In this document: positions 20,264-22,979 of the stretch, one piece after another
How the letters are laid out: each line of letters starts with the position of its first letter
Numbering within the stretch: position 1 is the first letter of the stretch
NCBI GenBank assembly: GCA_002345145.1
Contig: DDVC01000150.1
Location: 5,244-28,222 of the forward strand
DNA: 22,979 nt
Origin: Bacteroidetes bacterium UBA2322
Lineage (GTDB): Bacteria; Bacteroidota; Bacteroidia; Chitinophagales; UBA2359
Direction: 5' to 3'
Program-made: the position numbers and the translations under genes
The notes under the pieces: generated by a model
What the model was told of the DNA's origin: nothing
Seen by the model: the letters and a program-made list of their open reading frames with translations, nothing else
The model's database searches: none

Positions 20264-21640
20264 TTACCCGTCGGTTTTAGGAGGTTTAGGGCGGTTAGGT
20301 CGCCATTTTCTTTTGGGTTTATTGGTTTTTTGGGGTGTATTTTGGGTAATAGGCTGGGCATCGGGCTGGGGGGCAGCAGATTTGTTTTCGGGCTTAGGCG
20401 TTGGTTTTTTACCTTTTTGCTCCGTTTTTTTACCCGAAAACGATTTACCGCTGCTGTGTTTATTGTTGCTGCCTCTACTGCCTTTGGGGTTATACTCAAA
20501 ACTGCTGCCCAAGTGGGCGGGGAGCGGAAGTTTTTGTATTACTTTTTCTATGAGCTGCTCAATACTGTAAAACCGCAGTTGGTCTCTTTCATTGATAAAA
20601 GTGAGGGCTACGCCGCTGGCATTCTCGCCTCGGGCGGTTCGTCCTATTCGGTGCACATAGTCTTCGGCATTTTGGGGAACGTCATAGTTAATAACCAGTT
20701 CTATATCATCAATATCTATGCCTCTTGATAACACATCGGTAGCTACCAAAATTTGGAGGCTTCGGTTTTTAAAGTTGCGCAGAACCTCTTCGCGCTCTTC
20801 CTGTGGCAGGTCAGATTGTATGTCGGCGGCTTTAAAACCTAATTTTCTGAGGGCGGCGGCTATGCTTTTTACCTCCGTTTTTTTGCCGGCAAACACTAAT
20901 ACGCTGCGCAGTTTTTTGCCTTGCAGCAATGATTGAATGAGCGATAGTTTTTGCTTATCGTAAGTAAGGTAAGCTGCTTGCAGGATACCCTCGGCAGGTT
21001 TGGCTATTGCAATGTTAATTTGCACCGGCTGTTGCATAATGCGGGCGGTAAGTTCCCTTATTTTGGGGGGCATGGTGGCAGAAAACAGCAGGGTTTGGCG
21101 TTGTTTTGGCAAAAAACTAATAATGCGCATAATGTCGTCATAAAAACCCATATCCAGCATTTTATCAGCCTCGTCTAAAATGAGGTGTTGGAGTTGTTCT
21201 ACTTTTACGTACCCTAAGTTTAAGTGCGAGAGCAGTTTGCCGGGGGTAGCTATAATAATATCAGCGCCGGCGGCAAGGGCTTTCTTTTGTCGTTCAAAAT
21301 CGCTGCCATCGCCGCCGCCATACACAGCGCGTGAGCTGATGCCGGTAAAATAGGCAAAACCTTCTACCTGTTGGTCTATTTGCGAGGCTAACTCGCGGGT
21401 AGGAGCAATAATGAGGGTGCTTATTTGGTGGGCATTTAGGGGTCGGGTAAGCAGGTGGTGAATGGTGGGCAGCAGGTAGGCAGCCGTTTTGCCGGTGCCG
21501 GTTTGTGCGCAGGCTATTACATCTTTACCCTCTAAAATAGGCGGTATGGCTTGGTTTTGTATGGGCGTGGGCGTGGTGTAATTCATGGCCGCTATGCCTT
21601 CTAAAATATGCGGGTGCAGGTCAAAATTGGTAAAGCTCAA
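20264..21640 (-). CDS. DEAD-box ATP-dependent RNA helicase (RhlE-like), TTG start
   Basis: This cytoplasmic helicase would unwind RNA or remodel ribonucleoproteins, for example in ribosome assembly or RNA decay. All motifs are intact in its 458 residues: Q-motif TPTPIQ (23-28), AQTGTGKT (45-52), PTRELA (80-85), TPGK (132-135), DEAD (156-159), SAT (187-189) and HRIGRTAR (330-337). The tail from about 381 is basic and Pro/Lys/Gln-rich and ends KPKRKWRPNRPKPPKTDG; such tails bind RNA in RhlE-type helicases. The start appears to be TTG at 21640, giving MSFTNFDLHPHILEG, which is where family members begin. There is an in-frame stop further upstream and no ATG between. A near-consensus TATCTTTA lies 61 nt upstream. 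Confidence 0.93.
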   Translation of the reverse strand: MSFTNFDLHPHILEGIAAMNYTTPTPIQNQAIPPILEGKDVIACAQTGTGKTAAYLLPTIHHLLTRPLNAHQISTLIIAPTRELASQIDQQVEGFAYFTGISSRAVYGGGDGSDFERQKKALAAGADIIIATPGKLLSHLNLGYVKVEQLQHLILDEADKMLDMGFYDDIMRIISFLPKQRQTLLFSATMPPKIRELTARIMQQPVQINIAIAKPAEGILQAAYLTYDKQKLSLIQSLLQGKKLRSVLVFAGKKTEVKSIAAALRKLGFKAADIQSDLPQEEREEVLRNFKNRSLQILVATDVLSRGIDIDDIELVINYDVPQNAEDYVHRIGRTARGENASGVALTFINERDQLRFYSIEQLIEKVIQKLPLPAHLGSSFEYNPKGSRGSNNKHSSGKSFSGKKTEQKGKKPTPKPENKSAAPQPDAQPITQNTPQKTNKPKRKWRPNRPKPPKTDG

Positions 21641-21700
21641 GGTGGTAATGGTTGTTTTTAAAATAGGATTTGGTTAGTGCAGATTATGGTTTTTGACGTG

Positions 21701-21708
21701 TAAAGATA
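21701..21708 (-). promoter_or_regulatory. Weak candidate -7 box of the helicase gene
   Basis: TATCTTTA on the minus strand differs from TAnnTTTG only in the last base and stands about 61 nt before the TTG start. No TTG element lies upstream, so the call is weak. Confidence 0.28.
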
Positions 21709-21827
21709 AGCTATTTATTTGCTTATTTGCTTAGTAACGTTGCGTGTGTATAATTTATAGGTTTAGATTGCTGTAATTGGAGGCATTAGTGAGAGGGTGT
21801 AAGCCGGCAACAGCAGGGTATTAAACT

Positions 21828-21865
21828 ACAAAACCCCTTGCTTGTAAGTAAGCAAGGGGTTTTGT
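21828..21865 (-). terminator. Terminator directly after tRNA-Gln
   Basis: A perfect 16-bp stem (ACAAAACCCCTTGCTT / AAGCAAGGGGTTTTGT) with a 6-nt loop begins 3 bases beyond the tRNA 3' end on the minus strand. The descending arm contains TTTTGT and is followed by more T, a good intrinsic terminator. It separates the tRNA from the helicase gene. Confidence 0.85.
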
Positions 21866-21868
21866 AAG

Positions 21869-21939
21869 TTGACCCACCAGGATTCGAACCTAGACAGACA
21901 GAACCAAAATCTGTAGTGCTACCGTTACACCATGGGTCA
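21869..21939 (-). tRNA. tRNA-Gln (anticodon TTG)
   Basis: A 71-base tRNA reads on the minus strand from TGACCCATGG to TGGGTCA plus discriminator A. The acceptor stem TGACCCA/TGGGTCA pairs fully. The D-arm is GTGT-AACGGTA-GCAC. The anticodon stem ACAGA/TCTGT holds the loop TTTTGGT, giving anticodon TTG for CAA/CAG glutamine codons, with the purine G at position 37. The T-arm is CTAGG-TTCGAAT-CCTGG. CCA is not encoded. A U1-A72 first pair is usual for tRNA-Gln. It has its own promoter (21957-21987) and terminator (21828-21865). Confidence 0.96.
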
Positions 21940-21956
21940 ATCTGCATTTAGCGGCG

Positions 21957-21987
21957 CAAAGGTAAGACCAACTTTTTAGTTGCGCAA
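21957..21987 (-). promoter_or_regulatory. Promoter of tRNA-Gln
   Basis: On the minus strand TTG (21987-21985) is followed after 20 nt by TACCTTTG (21964-21957). This is a full match to the Bacteroidota -33/-7 promoter with normal spacing. The -7 box ends 17 nt before the tRNA, which allows a start about 10 nt upstream of the mature 5' end. Confidence 0.65.
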
Positions 21988-22043
21988 TAGTTGGGCAAAA
22001 AAAATGTGGTTGGTGTTAGGCTTTTGTTGCGTTATACGCTTTG

Positions 22044-22802
22044 TTAAACGCGTTTTGGGGGCAAAAAGTTCCGAAAGCCGGAATTTGTGGTGTAAAAAAA
22101 GGATTTGTAAACGGTCATGCCGGCAAAATACAGCAGCATGGCTACCGATACTCCTTTTAACCAACCCACCACCGGCAGCTCCTGCGGATATAAATATACC
22201 AACAGGGCGCTGCACACCAACCCCGCCACGGTTACTGCTATGGTAAGGTATTTAAATGCTGTGGTGCGGCTGGGGTATAAGTACTTAAACGGTATAAAGT
22301 GCAGCACACAAAAGGCTAAGATAAAAATAAGGTTTAGGGTATAACCTAAGTTAAAGACAAAAAAGAAGTAAAACGCCACTAAATTCCACATAACCGGAAA
22401 CCCTACAAAATGGTAATCGTGGCTTACCATGCCCGATTTGCCGTAATATATAGCTGAGGTAAGCAGTACCAGCGCTGCCATGGTAAACCTAAACTGCGGC
22501 GCTACCATATCTGCCTCATACATAAAATAAGCGGGTATAATGGCATAAGTGGCAAAGTCTATAACAGAGTCTAACATTTTACCGTCAAAATGGGGCAGTA
22601 CTTCTTTTACCCTGCAAAGTCGGGCAAAAGTACCATCTATGCCATCTATAATTTGGCTTACCAAAAGCCAAAACATAGCCATGCGCCAATCATGAGCGGC
22701 TACTGCCGTAAGCGCCAAAAAACCGGCCACTATGCCCGATGCGGTAAATAAATGCACCAGCCACGCCAGCAGGTAGCCGGTAGTAGTAAACTGTGCTGCC
22801 AT
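22044..22802 (-). CDS. pcs: CDP-alcohol phosphatidyltransferase of the phosphatidylcholine synthase (Pcs) type
   Basis: Pcs joins choline to CDP-diacylglycerol in the inner membrane, making phosphatidylcholine and CMP. The 252-residue product has about eight membrane segments. The catalytic motif is D56-G-T-F-A60-R61-x12-G74-x3-D78-x3-D82. The 12-residue gap between R and G, and the sequence CRVKEVLPHFDGKMLD, are typical of Pcs (which has DVKEVLP in the same place); most other enzymes of the superfamily have 7-8 residues there. The start VHLFTASGIVAGFLAL also matches Pcs. I chose the ATG at 22802 because the family alignment begins soon after; an in-frame ATG at 22829 would add nine polar residues. 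Related phosphatidylserine synthases (PssA) are the main alternative. No Pmt methyltransferase is near. Confidence 0.82.
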   Translation of the reverse strand: MAAQFTTTGYLLAWLVHLFTASGIVAGFLALTAVAAHDWRMAMFWLLVSQIIDGIDGTFARLCRVKEVLPHFDGKMLDSVIDFATYAIIPAYFMYEADMVAPQFRFTMAALVLLTSAIYYGKSGMVSHDYHFVGFPVMWNLVAFYFFFVFNLGYTLNLIFILAFCVLHFIPFKYLYPSRTTAFKYLTIAVTVAGLVCSALLVYLYPQELPVVGWLKGVSVAMLLYFAGMTVYKSFFYTTNSGFRNFLPPKRV

Positions 22803-22870
22803 TGTAGTATGGGTTGTTTGAGTGCACAAGGTAAGGTAAATTGTAACTACTTAGGTACTGCCACCCCATT

Positions 22871-22904
22871 CAAACTTATGACATATTTGCCGGCTAATGG
22901 GCAA
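22871..22904 (-). promoter_or_regulatory. Candidate promoter of the Pcs gene
   Basis: TAAGTTTG (22878-22871, minus strand) matches TAnnTTTG and has a TTG 23 nt upstream (22904-22902). It lies 69 nt before the start at 22802. Confidence 0.4.
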
Positions 22905-22910
22905 GATTTC

Positions 22911-22934
22911 ACGCAAAGACGCAAAGACGCAAAG
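22911..22934 (+). repeat. Three tandem copies of ACGCAAAG
   Basis: The 8-base unit ACGCAAAG is repeated three times without change, preceded by TTC and followed by AAAATAGAG. Short arrays of this unit occur between genes in many bacterial genomes, including Bacteroidota. Here it lies just upstream of the candidate Pcs promoter. No function is known to me. Confidence 0.85.
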
Positions 22935-22979
22935 AAAATAGAGATGGTATTTGTATTAGTTACTGTTCGTTGAGGCTTA

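Noticed and set aside
20117..20728. Plus-strand frame of 203 codons with a hydrophobic start
   Set aside because: It lies mostly antisense to the helicase, whose motifs are complete, and its Phe/Arg/Gly-rich composition is what antisense of that tail gives.
22752..22973. Plus-strand frame at the right edge
   Set aside because: It is antisense to the start of the Pcs gene and runs through the octamer repeat; no domain is seen.

Overview
The window looks like chromosomal DNA of a free-living member of the Bacteroidota, probably near the Saprospiria, Chitinophagia or Cytophagia. The evidence is indirect. Repeated TAnnTTTG boxes stand upstream of genes, one with a TTG element 20 bases further up. 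Shine-Dalgarno sequences are scarce. There is a TonB-dependent receptor with an N-terminal carboxypeptidase-regulatory-like domain, Bacteroidota-type lipoproteins, and moderate G+C. No rRNA, integrase, transposase or CRISPR array is visible. I cannot name the genus.

Layout. 1-1837 (minus) is a LysM lytic transglycosylase cut by the window edge. 2205-4083 (plus) is a tight operon: a DUF4442 hotdog protein, endonuclease V and a 4'-phosphopantetheinyl transferase. 4214-9115 is a 1633-residue exported protein made almost entirely of about 45 TPRs. 9263-11890 is a chromate locus: a ChrB-type domain fused to an AraC DNA-binding domain, a small exported beta-rich protein, and a two-domain ChrA transporter. 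12074-15163 is an Rrf2 regulator followed by a TonB-dependent receptor. From 15291 most genes are on the minus strand: a VWA protein, a nicotinamidase-like hydrolase, a SPOR lipoprotein, a YHS lipoprotein, a CPBP membrane protease and a RhlE-like DEAD-box helicase. A decayed type III DNA methyltransferase (17488-18086, plus) interrupts this run. tRNA-Gln(TTG) and a phosphatidylcholine-synthase-type CDP-alcohol phosphatidyltransferase close the window.

How the genes fit together. Cell-envelope functions dominate: peptidoglycan cleavage and binding (transglycosylase, SPOR), outer-membrane uptake (TonB receptor), surface or periplasmic scaffolding (TPR protein), membrane proteolysis and phospholipid synthesis. 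The clearest functional unit is the chromate locus, where the ChrB-AraC fusion is probably a one-component sensor for the efflux pair beside it.

The items most worth a second look are the ChrB-AraC fusion with its small exported partner, an exact 40-residue repeat at the C-terminus of the transglycosylase, the block structure of the giant TPR array, the stepwise-inactivated methyltransferase, and the Pcs-type lipid enzyme. I see no clear new defence or mobile system.
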